Assembly: GCA_021209875.1 (NCBI GenBank)
Contig: JAGYVD010000007.1
Span: forward strand, 2,046,001 to 2,110,000
Origin: Rosellinia necatrix
Lineage: Eukaryota; Ascomycota; Sordariomycetes; Xylariales; Xylariaceae
DNA: 64,000 bases
Direction of reading: 5' to 3'
The translations under genes and the position numbers were made by a program. Under the pieces are notes generated by a model. The model worked only from the letters and a program-made list of their open reading frames with translations. It was not told the DNA's origin and did no database searches. Shown here in pieces: positions 1-10,590 of the stretch (its first letter is position 1; every line of letters starts with the position of its first letter).

Positions 1-1449
1 TTTATCATTTATAATAATTACGAGGGGTTTTACTGTATGTAAATACAACACATCTTTCGAATTTTCCCCCCTTTATTGAGCCTGTGACTTGCATACCCCT
101 GATAAGTTGGCAGCGCAAGCTTTGTAACTCCTAGGTATGGAATTGTCAGATTATCTACCTTGTATCGCCGTGCTTAGCTAAGGTAGGGTTGGCATAAGCA
201 AGTATACCATAACAACGGCTAGTATTTTGAACATTTATGCTGTACGAATAGAAAGAGAAAGATATATATGCATTACTGATACCCCGCATCAACCACAGCC
301 GTCAGGATGACTGTCCCTAAGAGGGCAAAGGACTCACTCTCAGAAACACCCGTGGATCAGAAGAGGAGGGAAATCTTAGCAGCTATCTACTGCAGATGAG
401 AGCACTCAAGTTGCTCCTGTAATGGTTTGGTCAGGCCCCTGGAGCTGGCGTATAGATTTGTAATTCATTGAGGGCCTTCTCCTGCCTCATGGCAATTTCT
501 TCCTCGAGAACCACTGATACTAACTTCGTAGTTAGCCAAAGCCATTTAACTATAATTAGTGCATCGAGTGATTAACAGGTCATGTGCACCTGAAACGTGA
601 GTGAGACCGATAATTAGGCCTAGAATTATCTATAAATACTACCTGGCGAGGTATGGGGCTAAGAGATTGTCTATGTGAACTGGATGTTGACGTTATTATT
701 TTACATGTTTTCAGTTATTTTACCCTATAACCTCAATGATAGAAGACCCAAAATTTATATGGTCTGACCCTGCATTACATAAATTTAAGTAAAACGATCT
801 ATTTTGAAACCTGTTCCGGCTTCGCTTCGCGTTTTGCAACAGACGCGCGTAAATTTTGACTCAAGAAAATAATTTGAAACTGGGACAAGCAATATTCCGG
901 ATATAAAGTACATTTGAAGTATTATATCGGCTTGTCCTTTCTGTATTCATCTTATAATCGCCTTTTATGCTTTAGGAATATAGCAGATGCTTCTCGGTGT
1001 TAGGTGCGGATAATCCTTGAATGAAATCGCGGTCGTCTGAATATGAATCTGTGCCGTCTCCATAGACTTCTCGTATTTGGCTATCTTAAACATTTATGAC
1101 ATAAACCGAGTAACTCCACTTTGCCTCTAGCTAACTATAAGTCTGAGTAGGCGACGGTGGCACCACCTGAGTCCGAATTATACCTTCAAGTCAAAAAAAC
1201 AACTTGAAATAATCGCCGAGACTCGCAACGATTACGGCTTCAAGCCTATGGGCACTCATCTCAATACACCGATTAGAGAATAAATCGAAAGCCTGCTTCC
1301 AACGCTTTATTGGCCAGGGAGATATTTTTCTCGAAAACAGAGTGTTGAATGCCAGGGTGTTCAAAAGAAATTTAAAAAATTATAATACCTTGGAGTATAG
1401 TTGCTCAATATTTATTACGAGTTTAGTGTGAATCCGCCACCTGGAGCTT

Positions 1450-1611
1450 TGTCACAGTTCACACTGCTGGTAGTTCCAGAAATGACTTATGTTATTGCAC
1501 AAGGAGGGAAAACTCCTCGCTTGGTCAGTCGCCAGCTACTCGCTTCTTTTATATACAGTATTCTGGCCCGTGCCCTAGTGGGGTCCTTAGGTTAGAACTA
1601 GTTCCGTGACA
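1450..1611 (+). repeat. LTR-like solo copy, left arm of inverted pair
   Basis: A 162-bp segment begins TGTCACAG and ends CCGTGACA, so it has TG...CA ends inside a short terminal inverted repeat, as retrotransposon LTRs do. The 5 bases before it (agctt) and after it (ggctt) match at four of five positions, like a target-site duplication with one G/A difference. A diverged copy in reverse orientation lies at 1656-1805. Internal landmarks shared by both copies are CTGCTGGTAGTTCC near the start, GTCGCCAGCT in the middle and GTTCCGTGACA at the end. No coding retroelement is seen beside it. Confidence 0.55.
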
Positions 1612-1655
1612 GGCTTCACTAGAACCCGGACATGAATCTTCGATTGTGCTAATGG

Positions 1656-1805
1656 TGTCACGGAACCAAGTCCGGCCTCCGGACTCCACCAGGCACGGAT
1701 CAAAAGACCATGTATATAAGCTGGCGACTACCTGACAGAGGGAATCTCTCTCCTTTTGAATAGAATAAGTCACTCCCGGAACTACCAGCAGGATTAACTG
1801 TGACA
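1656..1805 (-). repeat. LTR-like solo copy, right arm of inverted pair
   Basis: Read on the minus strand, this 150-bp segment begins TGTCACAG and ends GTTCCGTGACA. It aligns along most of its length with the copy at 1450-1611, with many transitions and small indels. Both arms show a short upstream TATATA-like stretch at the same relative place. The flanks (aatgg and gatgt) give only a weak 5-bp duplication. The arms are 44 bp apart, so this could be a foldback element or two independent solo LTRs. Confidence 0.5.
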
Positions 1806-4044
1806 GATGTGATATTTCTTGTTCTGCTATTAAACCGGGTTTAGGGGCCCTTGGCCTGGGGGGTGAACTCTGCCCCCCCCTCCGTTGTTTTGACCGTGAC
1901 AATGATTTGATCCGATTTTCCGATCGTATTTTACGCATTTATATTCAGCTAAATACATACCGTGATGATGTTACTAGCTTTTTTTTTGAGAAGTAGCAGA
2001 TGCGAGGTATTTCGGATATTATCTAGAAAAAAAGCTTATACTTGACGCTTTTTAAACTGGTAGTAGAATATTTTAAGCTGGTCTCACCTCCCTAGTATCA
2101 TTTCAATAGCATCGTATAATGAAGAATGGCAAAGCTTCGTGTGAATCGACCCATTACGCATCAAACATAGCATATTCTTTTATCTCCCGTAATTACTGGG
2201 CTATTTATGTGGCATTCCATCCTAGCCACTACCAACCACCATCTGAGGACGGCTCAGAAAAATATCAAGACGTTCTGTTCAAAGCGAAGTCAAGTCACTA
2301 GTAGGTAGTAGCTTGGTCATAGTTGTTTATATTTCTTGAAAAGAGTCCGTTCCATCGCCGTTAGAGATAGGGGAAGAATGCGGTTGAAATCATCCGTTTC
2401 GGATCACGAGAAGTCGGAAGAAAATAATGTCAATACTCTTTGGGTCAGAACTGTTTTTCATGGTCTTCGCGAAATAGTGACACTGGAGCTCTCGCGCTAG
2501 CCTCCTCATGAATAAGGAAGTAGATGAGGCTAGTTCTCGCGCCTACATTTGACAACATTTAGGATGATCTTAAAATCAATTTTAACATTCTAGGCACCGC
2601 AGGAGGTTTAATCTACCCTCGGGTTAGGATCACTGACTCGTGATCGAGGGGCCGAAATTGTTCTTTCTGTGTTCAAGATTTTTTTACCAATCATCAGTGT
2701 AACGAGAGTGTCACAACCTAACAGTAGCTACTTCAACGCGAAAAACGTAAGTATCAGTGCTTGGTGGATAACGAACAGGTACCAAATAGCTGTAGTAGGG
2801 TGTGAGGTCTCAATACCAATGACTCCCAAATCTCCTGTATACCAAGGAAAACCCTTACTGTCAGGTCCAATAATGACCCTGCTAGCTACCACCCGACACC
2901 TAGGGTGGTTCTAGTACTGGAAATGGGTGTATATAAGGGCCTTCAGGACCCCCTTGGGTCTTAAAGGGTTCAGGAATCAATTGTTAACCCTATTGAGCCC
3001 TAAATACAACCACCTACGGCCTAGAACATGCCTATCTATTCACTCCGTGATCCCTAGCCCTTACACTTACATAGCCTTTATATACATCATCAGTCTATGA
3101 AATACACGCCTCGGGGTAGCTTGTACCATGGCCTGTGACCCCTACACCTAACATATGCATCGTCTAGCATTTCAACTTCATCATGGCCAAAGAATAGTGT
3201 TCTTATCGTCGCTGATATTGCGTTGTATGAACCGTCCCATTTACCCTACCAAACGATTTCCTTGGGGAACTCGCCCCTCCATGCCATAGACAACCGGTAG
3301 GGCCCTTTGTTGTCAGAGTCAACGAAACGAGGATCGAAATATCGAAAACTCCATTCAATGAGTCCTTGTAGGCACATAGCCCCAAATTGGAGCAGAGTAG
3401 GTAGCTCTTCCCCTTATCAGTAACCCACATCCGCAACCACGGCCGAGATATTCACGGGGGGTTGCACGTATCGTGTCCTTTGCGGTATTTCTCAGAAAGG
3501 GAATTGACTTCCTGGGCCACTGAGGGTGCGGGAAACTTGGAGGGAGAGCTTTGGCGTGGTCAAAGATGGCTACAGCACGATATAACGACATCGTCTCCGC
3601 CCCAACACCCCCTAGATCAGCCAAAGACACTGCGACCACTCGATCTTTATCCTCGAAGTCTATTAGTCGGGGCACCTGCCATATCAAATCACTCAAGTCA
3701 CAGTCGATGACGAACGCCAACCGAGTGTATACACCCAGAAATTTGAAACGAAGAAAAACGCTAATTCGGTGGTGCTTTCCTCCTCCTAACCTACCACCCG
3801 CCATCGCCGTTAATCTCGTCATTCGTTAGCTCTTTCTCTCGATGACCGTTTGTGCCTTCTCTCCCTTGAAACCCACTTCTTAGGGGTTGCGTAGACGCTA
3901 CTGGTGCAGCTGTGACTGAGACGATTCCGGGTCCCATTGTAGGTGGTCTAGAACGTGACGCAATGTCCGTCATGATGGATGGCAGACTCGGGTTATAAGA
4001 ACAGGAAGGCGCTCCCAAGGTTGTAGAAAGCCCATCCCATGAGC

Positions 4045-4250
4045 TCAAAAAAGCTGCCGAGAACCTATAGGCTTTCGTGGGCTTTTTTATGCTTTAGGCT
4101 TTCGTACCTACTTGGCTGGGCTTTTATAAACCTTAGGTAGGCTTCTACAGGCTTTTTTAGGCCTTAGGCGCTGCCAAAAGCTCGGCCCACGTTGAAATAG
4201 GCCCCTAAAGCCCATTTGGGCCGTGGGCATTTGGGTTGGGCCCGACAACC
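4045..4250 (-). mobile_element. hAT-like transposon terminus with subterminal repeats
   Basis: Read on the minus strand the segment starts AGGGTTGTCGGGCCCAACCC and continues with alternating GGGCC/GGCCCA blocks. It is followed by at least six spaced copies of AAGCCTA/AAGCCC (on the plus strand TAGGCTTT or GGGCTTTT) down to about 4045. Terminal CAGGG-like ends with GGGCC-rich subterminal repeats are typical of hAT (Restless-type) ends. The opposite terminus and an 8-bp target duplication were not found, so this is a fragment or a badly decayed non-autonomous copy. Confidence 0.4.
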
Positions 4251-4646
4251 CTCCTATATTTAAGTCTCACGGAGCATATAGTGCACTGTGCAAATATGGT
4301 GCACCCGCCCCAGCAAGAAACCAGCTTATTTGATCAGGCCACCACCATGAGAATCTCGAACCTTTGTTTTCGTGGATGTACTTCGCGACTGCCGAGGAGT
4401 TTGTATGTAAAGTGTGCTTGCAGCCGCGGATAGACTCAAGTCCCACAGCTATGATTAAATCCCCGATAGTTACATATATACTGCATATCGAAATATCAAG
4501 GTTCCCCAGGATTTTCAACAGCTAGTCTGGCTGAACCCAGTCTTTGTGACCTCATCATCTCCCTAGTTTCGGCCGCGACCAATCGAATGCAACTCGAATA
4601 TATGAAATGAAAGTTGGATATCATCCGACTCAGAATACGTTATGCG

Positions 4647-6449
4647 ATGACAGAACAACCCCAAGATAGTTCAACATCTAATACAACGCGGGGAACCTCG
4701 CCAACTATAGTAGTAGCAGCAGCGGCGACGGTACCGACAATATCAACGCCAATAACGACGTCCGCACCATCGGCCGTGGCTCTGGCCGCGGCGGCGTTGG
4801 CGAAGCCTCTAGCAAGAACCCACGATATCCTTCAAAATAACCGGAACGCGTATGACAGACAAGACGAAAAAGACGGACGAGGTGGACAAGGCGGAGGAGA
4901 CACGCGAGGAGGCGCCGCAACACGCACACCAACACTGACACACACACCAGCCCATCATCCACAACTGTTCTCAGCACCAGCTTCACAATCTGTATGTTCT
5001 TGTGCCCTAACTCTGCCGCCACGCAATTCCGTGTCAAGTCCTCAGCTTTTACCCAGCTTGGGCGCTTACTTCGATGTCTAACATGATCGCTGGCCTATCT
5101 AGATCCCTCCGACGACCAACCATACCCAGAGGCAACAATCTCAAGCTTACCCACAGCAACACCCCCATCAGGAACGGTTCTATCACCCATCTCCACAACA
5201 ACAACAGCAGCAGCAGCAGCAACAACAACAACAACAACATCACCACTACCATCATCATCCACCGCCCCCGCCGCCAAGCTCTCATACTCATATACCCGAT
5301 GATGGGCGTGATCAGTTCTACCGCATTCTTGGCGAGCTTGACCCCTACAGGGTCACCCCGAAGGAATTCATCCACTTGTTAGTTCACGCCGCGGTTCGTG
5401 ATCCAGAGATAGCGGATGGCCTGTTCCGTTTGAATAGCGACAGGATTAACAACCCTAATACCTGGCGGCCACCGGCACCGCCCAATTTCGCTACCCAAAC
5501 ACCGCCGTATCACCCGCAGCCATCTAATTCACCGACAACGATACCACCCGCTTCAGCAAATGCATCAACGAGGGCCCAAATCGGGGCTTCATCAGGCCCC
5601 CTAGCTCAACCTGATCAGAGTACTGCTTCTCTCGCAGCCCAACGAAAACGTAAACGAGATGGAGGAGATGGAGTGCGTACCACAACCACTCCCACAACTT
5701 CCGAATTTGGGATAGGGGTACCACGAATGGTAATGTACTGTGGCCCTCAGCAACCACCGCCTCCTCTCACCCACACAGAGCCACCCCAGAACAATAGCTT
5801 TGTGCCACAGGACCAACCGCAAACCATCGCGCCAGCACCCGCACCCATTCCGCCGTCGTTTCCAGGCCCACGTGGTCGGTCCGGTCTGGAAGAGACATCG
5901 CCTCCCGTCGTGTCGATCCAGTCTACTGCCCCTATGGAGGATGGCAGCGCCAAGGACAACCCAATCGAACCGATTGACGGGGAGCCACAGGAGTCTTCTT
6001 GTGACTACACGTGGGCATTGGACCGTGCGGAAACTCATCTGGGGTTCACAGGCAACTATGACAAGGCATCCGAAGTACGGCAAACCAGCATTGGATATGA
6101 GGTGGCCCTTAAGCTGCAAAAGATGCTCAGAAAATTGAATGTTGCGCTAGATAAGCATGTGACATTGGCCAACCGTGTGCACATCCTTACGGTTATGCGG
6201 GAGATCATAGCGGCAACCCTTGAAGCTGATCATGCCATAGGAAAGGAATGTCGCCAATCTTGCCGCGAATTTGATAGCACCTATCTTGCTGCTGTCCACA
6301 AGCTGACGCCTGAGCAGCTCAAAAGACTCAGGGCCCTCGAGGGTGGGAAATGGCGTGAAGAAATGCAAAATTTCGTCGCCGAGGCAAATAGGCTAGCTAT
6401 TTTTCCTCTACTGACGCAAGCACTTGACCATATTAACTCTGCGGTTTAA
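4647..6449 (+). CDS. Uncharacterised poly-Gln/His protein, two exons
   Basis: I do not recognise the family. The model is exon 1 4647-4991 and exon 2 5103-6449, about 563 aa. The 111-bp intron has a consensus GTATGT donor, a CTAAC branch site 18 bases before the acceptor, and CTAG. It is supported because frame 0 stays open from 5103, far upstream of the first ATG in exon 2 (5376). The first in-frame ATG (4647) was taken as start. Residues 1-115 are Ser/Thr/Ala-rich. Exon 2 opens with a Gln run (about 12), a His-rich stretch and a Pro run, then a short ordered segment (FYRILGELDPYRVTPKEF). A Pro-rich linker with a basic KRKRK motif, possibly a nuclear signal, follows. The last 150 residues look globular and helical, with several Leu/Arg-rich helices. 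A nuclear or regulatory role is only a guess. Confidence 0.6.
5200..5245 (+). repeat. CAA/CAG trinucleotide run encoding poly-Gln
   Basis: An imperfect run of CAA and CAG codons lies in the poly-Gln protein gene and is followed directly by CAT/CAC codons. Mixed codons suggest an old, selected Gln tract rather than a fresh slippage expansion. The reverse strand reads as long Leu or Val runs, which explains the meaningless antisense frames here. Confidence 0.8.
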
Positions 6450-7403
6450 CATCATTGGGGATGCACAAATAGGCGTTACGATGATACCCCCTATCACGCC
6501 AGATAAGTTTATATATTGAATTAGACCAACCGATAGCTATACCCCGTACTAACTTTTCTCGCACTCTGTTTCCCTAACTCTGTAGTTACGGCTGGTTACT
6601 TCACCATCGATCCAAGAGGAGTACTTTTGAATAGTAGCTTTTTACGTAACTTCGATATAGGCATTTGCATACTACAAGACACCACAATCATCAGCTAAAT
6701 CCAATCCAACTCAACCTAACCTCCCTTTTCCAGGACCGAGATACAAACCATTCGGGCGACGTCAACATGTGCAATTTGAATAGCATTGAGGACCAAACTA
6801 CATTAGGGGTCGGCAGTATAGATCGTTAATAAAAAAACCCTAGCTACACACGACCCTAATAGCTCTGATATGGGTCGACATGGTTCACAAAACAAGTTAT
6901 GCTACTATTAGCATTATCAGCACCTCAATCTTCTCGATATCAAAGATATCCGCGAGGCAATTGGGTTAGACATGAAGATATTGCTTCTTAATGGACGGTG
7001 CCCTAGTTGGCGCATACGGGTACACCATCTAATCATTTATCCTCTCGTGTTCGTGTCCACTCACTTTCTGTGAGCATGTTATTAGCATGCTTGATTCCGA
7101 CAAGTCAAGCGTTTTAGCGGTAGCCATCATTGCGCTGTCACGGATTAGCCATACGCTAATGGCCAACCGATGATGACATATAAGTTTACTCCAGGAACTT
7201 GGTGCCGTGAGTTAACGGCGGAATGCCGTTATTGGTCGCAATGAGGCCTTGTTTCCCGCTGCGGCCTACTAATTCGCCTAAAGCCAATGCCCGATTACCG
7301 CCCGCCGACGACGACTGACTGTCTGATCGCGCCGAGAAACTACCTGATAGATAGGTAGTTAAACCATGCTACCGGATACTACAGTACAGAGCATATGACA
7401 AAA
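6450..7403. other. Intergenic spacer, nothing recognised
   Basis: About 950 bp of moderately AT-rich sequence with no convincing open frame, repeat or RNA. It contains the presumed 3' end of the poly-Gln gene on the left and the decayed upstream part of the P450 relic on the right. Confidence 0.5.
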
Positions 7404-7950
7404 TAACTCCTCCAAGGTATCTTCTACCTCGACTTATTGCTATTCAATGAAGCTGTCATAGCCGCCGCCACCTCGTTTACGGCTACCCAGGTTGAGACTA
7501 CATCTCTCAACAAATTTTCAGATATATGTGGTACATTCGAGATCATCGATGGCAGCCCGTCGCTCATGGCGATGCACGGCAATACCTGGAATAAGCGGCG
7601 CGGGGTTTTCAACCCTGGGTTCGTGGATGCATAGCGTGGCTCGCCCCCGTTGTTGCAGACAAGGTTGACATGCTCTGTGCTCTATTTCATGAAGCGCCGG
7701 GGGCGGCGGCATGTTTCAATTGGGGCGGCACACGTACGTTATGGCCTGTGTTCAACGTAATCGCCCATCTGACTCTGTTACCACCCGCTGTCATATGCTC
7801 TAACAAGCCCCTTGCCAACTATCTCTCCAATTGTAGTGATGTTCGCCTTCGTTCTAAAATGCGGGATAGCGCTCTTATGAACTGCCCCAGGCTTAGGACG
7901 GAATCGTATTATTCTACATCATGGATTGATTCCATTGATTCCCAGTGAGG
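7404..7950 (+). pseudogene. Cytochrome P450 fragment, frameshifted relic
   Basis: Frame 0 from 7410 reads LQGIFYLDL, then an NTWNKRRGVFNPGF segment. This corresponds to the fungal P450 stretch GVFYLDL...GEEWKxxRxxFNPGF, that is the helix B to C region. A stop follows at 7632. The match resumes one frame over (frame 2) with LAPVVADKVDMLCALFHEA and later TLWPVFNVIAHLTL, which fits the helix D/E part (VPxIVDEVxxFxxxL ... TxDVIGRVTLD). The I-helix, ExxR and heme-Cys regions are missing, so it cannot encode an enzyme. It is about one third of a normal P450 gene and lies next to transposon-rich DNA. The call rests on remembered family consensus, not alignment. Confidence 0.6.
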
Positions 7951-8576
7951 CTGTCGTTATGCACCATGGCTTTAGCGAAGACAGTACTGTCATTATCAAG
8001 AGGTTGCAAGACTACCTGTTGTAGCCTATCAATTGTTTGAAGGCACCCTTGGCCACTCCAACGCAGTCTACCACACAACAAGCCTCTGGGAATCGCACGC
8101 CTATAAGCTGGAGCATAGCGGTGTCCGCCATAAATCTAACGATCGCAGTAAAACTGGTTCTCCCAACCATTCTACCGCGCCCTATAAACTGATCAAAAGC
8201 CGGGCTTCGGGGCGGGAAACAACACCCGGGAAGAATGCCCTGTTAGGATTATTTGAATCGCCGTGGAAAGGGAGGAGGAAGGATAGGATGTATTAGGATG
8301 TGGAGCAAGGACTTGAGTCCGCAAGGGAGCGGAAACCACCGAGTTCCTGGTACGACGCGAGCTGGAAGCACATCGCACGATTTGGCCGTCATTGGCCCCT
8401 CGCAAAGCCAATCATTGGAGAAAGGCGCGCTTATCGGGAAGCTGAGACGAAGGGGAACCTGATTGCATCGAAGCAAATATATAACCACAAAGTCCCCCCC
8501 CTCTTCCCCCCTCGGCAGGAGTTGCTCAGGGTTCTCACGATATATTGCCAAACATCATTACCACAGCCGTCATACC
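7951..8576. other. Spacer between P450 relic and PFKFB homologue
   Basis: No gene is supported. Overlapping short frames on both strands have no family features. More P450-derived sequence could be hidden here, but no heme-binding motif could be identified. The right end should hold the promoter of the kinase gene; no clear TATA box was seen. Confidence 0.4.
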
Positions 8577-10206
8577 ATGGCTGCTTCAGCATGGCGGCGA
8601 AAGTCTATCGAGGCACTAATCGGATATGCGCCACACAATGGTACCAACTCGAAGCTGGTAATCGTCATGGTCGGCCTCCCCCGCGACTGGGAAGAGCTAT
8701 GTCGCCAAGAAGCTGGCACGATACCTGAATTGGCTGCAACACAAAACCCAGGTGTTTAACGTCGGTGACCGGCGAAGGGAGGCCGCAGGCAGCGGCAGCA
8801 GCAGCTCCGAGGCCGCGCCTCATTCTCTCTCGACCTCGGACGCAACCTTCTTCGACCCCACCAGCCCGGCCTGCGTGTCGCTCAGGGACCAGCTCGCAAT
8901 CAACACCCTGGACGAGCTACTCGACTGGCTGTTCGACGCCGGCGGTAACATAGGAATTCTCGATGCCACGAACAGCACGCCGGCGCGGCGACAGCTCGTG
9001 CTAAGGCACATCCAGCAGCGATGCGGGGGCAGTGGCGGTTTGCGGGTGCTATTCCTGGAGAGCCGCTGCTCCGACGGGGCAATCCGCGAAGCCAACATCC
9101 GGCTCAAGCTGTCCGGTCCGGACTACGCCGGCAAGGACCCGGACGCGTCGCTAGCCGACTTCCGGCGGCGCATTGTGCACTACGAGAAGGCGTATGAGCC
9201 ACTAGGCGCCGCCGAGGAGGTGCGAGGGCTCGCCTTTGTGCAGATGACTGACGCTGGCCGCAAGATGAACACCCACCTCATCCGCGGCTACATCCTATCC
9301 CAGATCGTCGAGTACCTTCTCAACTTCAACCTGGCTCGCCGCCAGATCTGGCTCTCGTGCAACGGCGAGAGCCTCGACGACCGGGAGGGCCGCATCGGCC
9401 GCCACTCGGACCTCAGCGACCGCGGGCGCCAGTACGCCAGCGCTCTGGCGGCCTTCGTCGAGGCGCAGCGGCACAGCTGGCGCGCAGAGCCCGTCTCTGG
9501 TCACAACCCGAATTCATCCCAGGTTTGTGAGGCCCCGATTCCCCGCCCCCGGGTCCGTGCTTACACGTGCCGTAGTTCTCTGTCTGGACGTCGACGTGGC
9601 CGCAAGCCGTCCAGACGGGCACATTCTTCCCCAGCGAGACGTACGACCAGACAAACACCAAGATGCTCGACGACCTGAACGCCGGCAGCATGGGCGGTCT
9701 GACCTTCGAGGAGATCGCGGAAAAACACCCGGATGAGTACACTGCGCGGAGGCGCGACAAGCTGCATTACCGCTGGCCCGGGCTCGGTGGCGAGGGCTAC
9801 GTTGACCTCATCGTGAGGCTGCGCCCGCTGATCGTCGAGCTCGAGAGGACGACGGACTGCTTGGTCTTAATCACGCATCGTGCAGTCGTGCGAATCCTAG
9901 TCTCCTATTTCCTCGGTATCGAGAGAGATGGCCTTGGTGAAGTCCGCATGCCGAAGGAGGCTCTATACTGTTTTGACATCGTAAGTCGTTGCTGCCTATT
10001 TCTACACAATGTATCCTATCTAGTCCCTTCATGCTACGGGCAGATAGTCTAACTATAGGTCTCTAAAGGAACCGTACGGCATTTCCTTCCGGTTGTTTGT
10101 TTACAACCCTGAACTAGACACCTTTAACCAAATCCCGGACAGCGAGTTACCCCCATATCTCACTGCTAGGATTCCACCATATGCAGAGAGACGGGGAGGT
10201 TCGTGA
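8577..10206 (+). CDS. 6-phosphofructo-2-kinase/fructose-2,6-bisphosphatase homologue, frameshifted, phosphatase site degenerate
   Basis: The PFKFB family makes and breaks fructose 2,6-bisphosphate, the cytosolic switch of glycolysis. Exons: 8577-9522, 9576-9980 and 10069-10206, about 495 aa. The introns are 53 bp (branch CTTAC) and 88 bp (GTAAGT, CTAAC). Kinase landmarks are LVIVMVGLP, then ATGKSYVAKKLARYLNWL, FNVGDRRR, DATNSTPARR, FLESRCSD and DFRRRIVHYEKAYEPL. Phosphatase landmarks are GRIGRHSDLSDRGRQYA, VWTSTWPQAVQTG, KLHYRWPGLGGEGYVD, LITHRAVVRI and EPYGISF. Reading through needs one base removed from the C5 run at 8678-8682, inside the Walker A loop. The first phosphatase motif, normally RHGES, reads CNGES, so the phospho-accepting His is Asn. 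The second catalytic His (THR) is kept. A kinase-only enzyme is therefore likely if the frameshift is not real, as in yeast Pfk26, which also lacks that His. Confidence 0.8.
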
Positions 10207-10590
10207 AGGGCTTCGTAAAAACACAGCCCCCGTGACCATTTGAGTGGCTATAATCCATTTATTTTAATTTTATTTTCCAAGATATTCGGGGTTTCAAGAT
10301 AGAGGCACTTTCGTATAGATCAGATAGATCTACAGGGTAAGTGGCAGCTTAATGGATCATTAGAGCCTCATATCAAAGGAACCAGGGCAGGTAATAAAAT
10401 ACTATTAAATCCCCCCACCCCCCTTTCCCTCCGTGAACGAACCTCTATAAAGCACACCATAGAGAATACGTAAAATAACAACTGTATTGCAGAAGCAATA
10501 AAAAGAATAAATTACTCATCTAATATCCCGAATACTATAACCTAATCCTAGCAGCCAATCCAAGACTCTCTTACCCACCTATCCCGGCCC
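10207..10590. other. Convergent 3' spacer
   Basis: This 384-bp AT-rich spacer lies between the 3' ends of the PFKFB homologue (plus) and the esterase (minus). No open frame or repeat of note. An AATAAA-like stretch (GCAATAAAAAGAATAAATTAC, near 10494) could serve 3'-end formation, but this cannot be settled from sequence. Confidence 0.5.

Larger units (their letters stand above)
1..4646. other. AT-rich gene-free left flank with degenerate transposon traces
   Basis: No intact gene is recognised here. Open frames are short (none above about 155 codons), overlap on both strands and match no family I know. Base composition is visibly more AT-rich than the genic parts to the right, and stop codons are dense in all frames, as in old repeats mutated by RIP. 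Two identifiable pieces, an inverted pair of LTR-like copies and a hAT-like terminus, are listed separately. A short hairpin with 8-bp arms (CTAGCCTC/GAGGCTAG) lies near 2500-2545. Confidence 0.6.

Noticed and set aside
3355..3829. Overlapping 155- and 92-codon frames on opposite strands
   Set aside because: They mirror each other and match no family; lie in degenerate AT-rich DNA.
5049..5375. Antisense Leu/Val-run frames opposite the poly-Gln tract
   Set aside because: They are the complement of CAA/CAG and CAT/CAC codons of the plus-strand gene.
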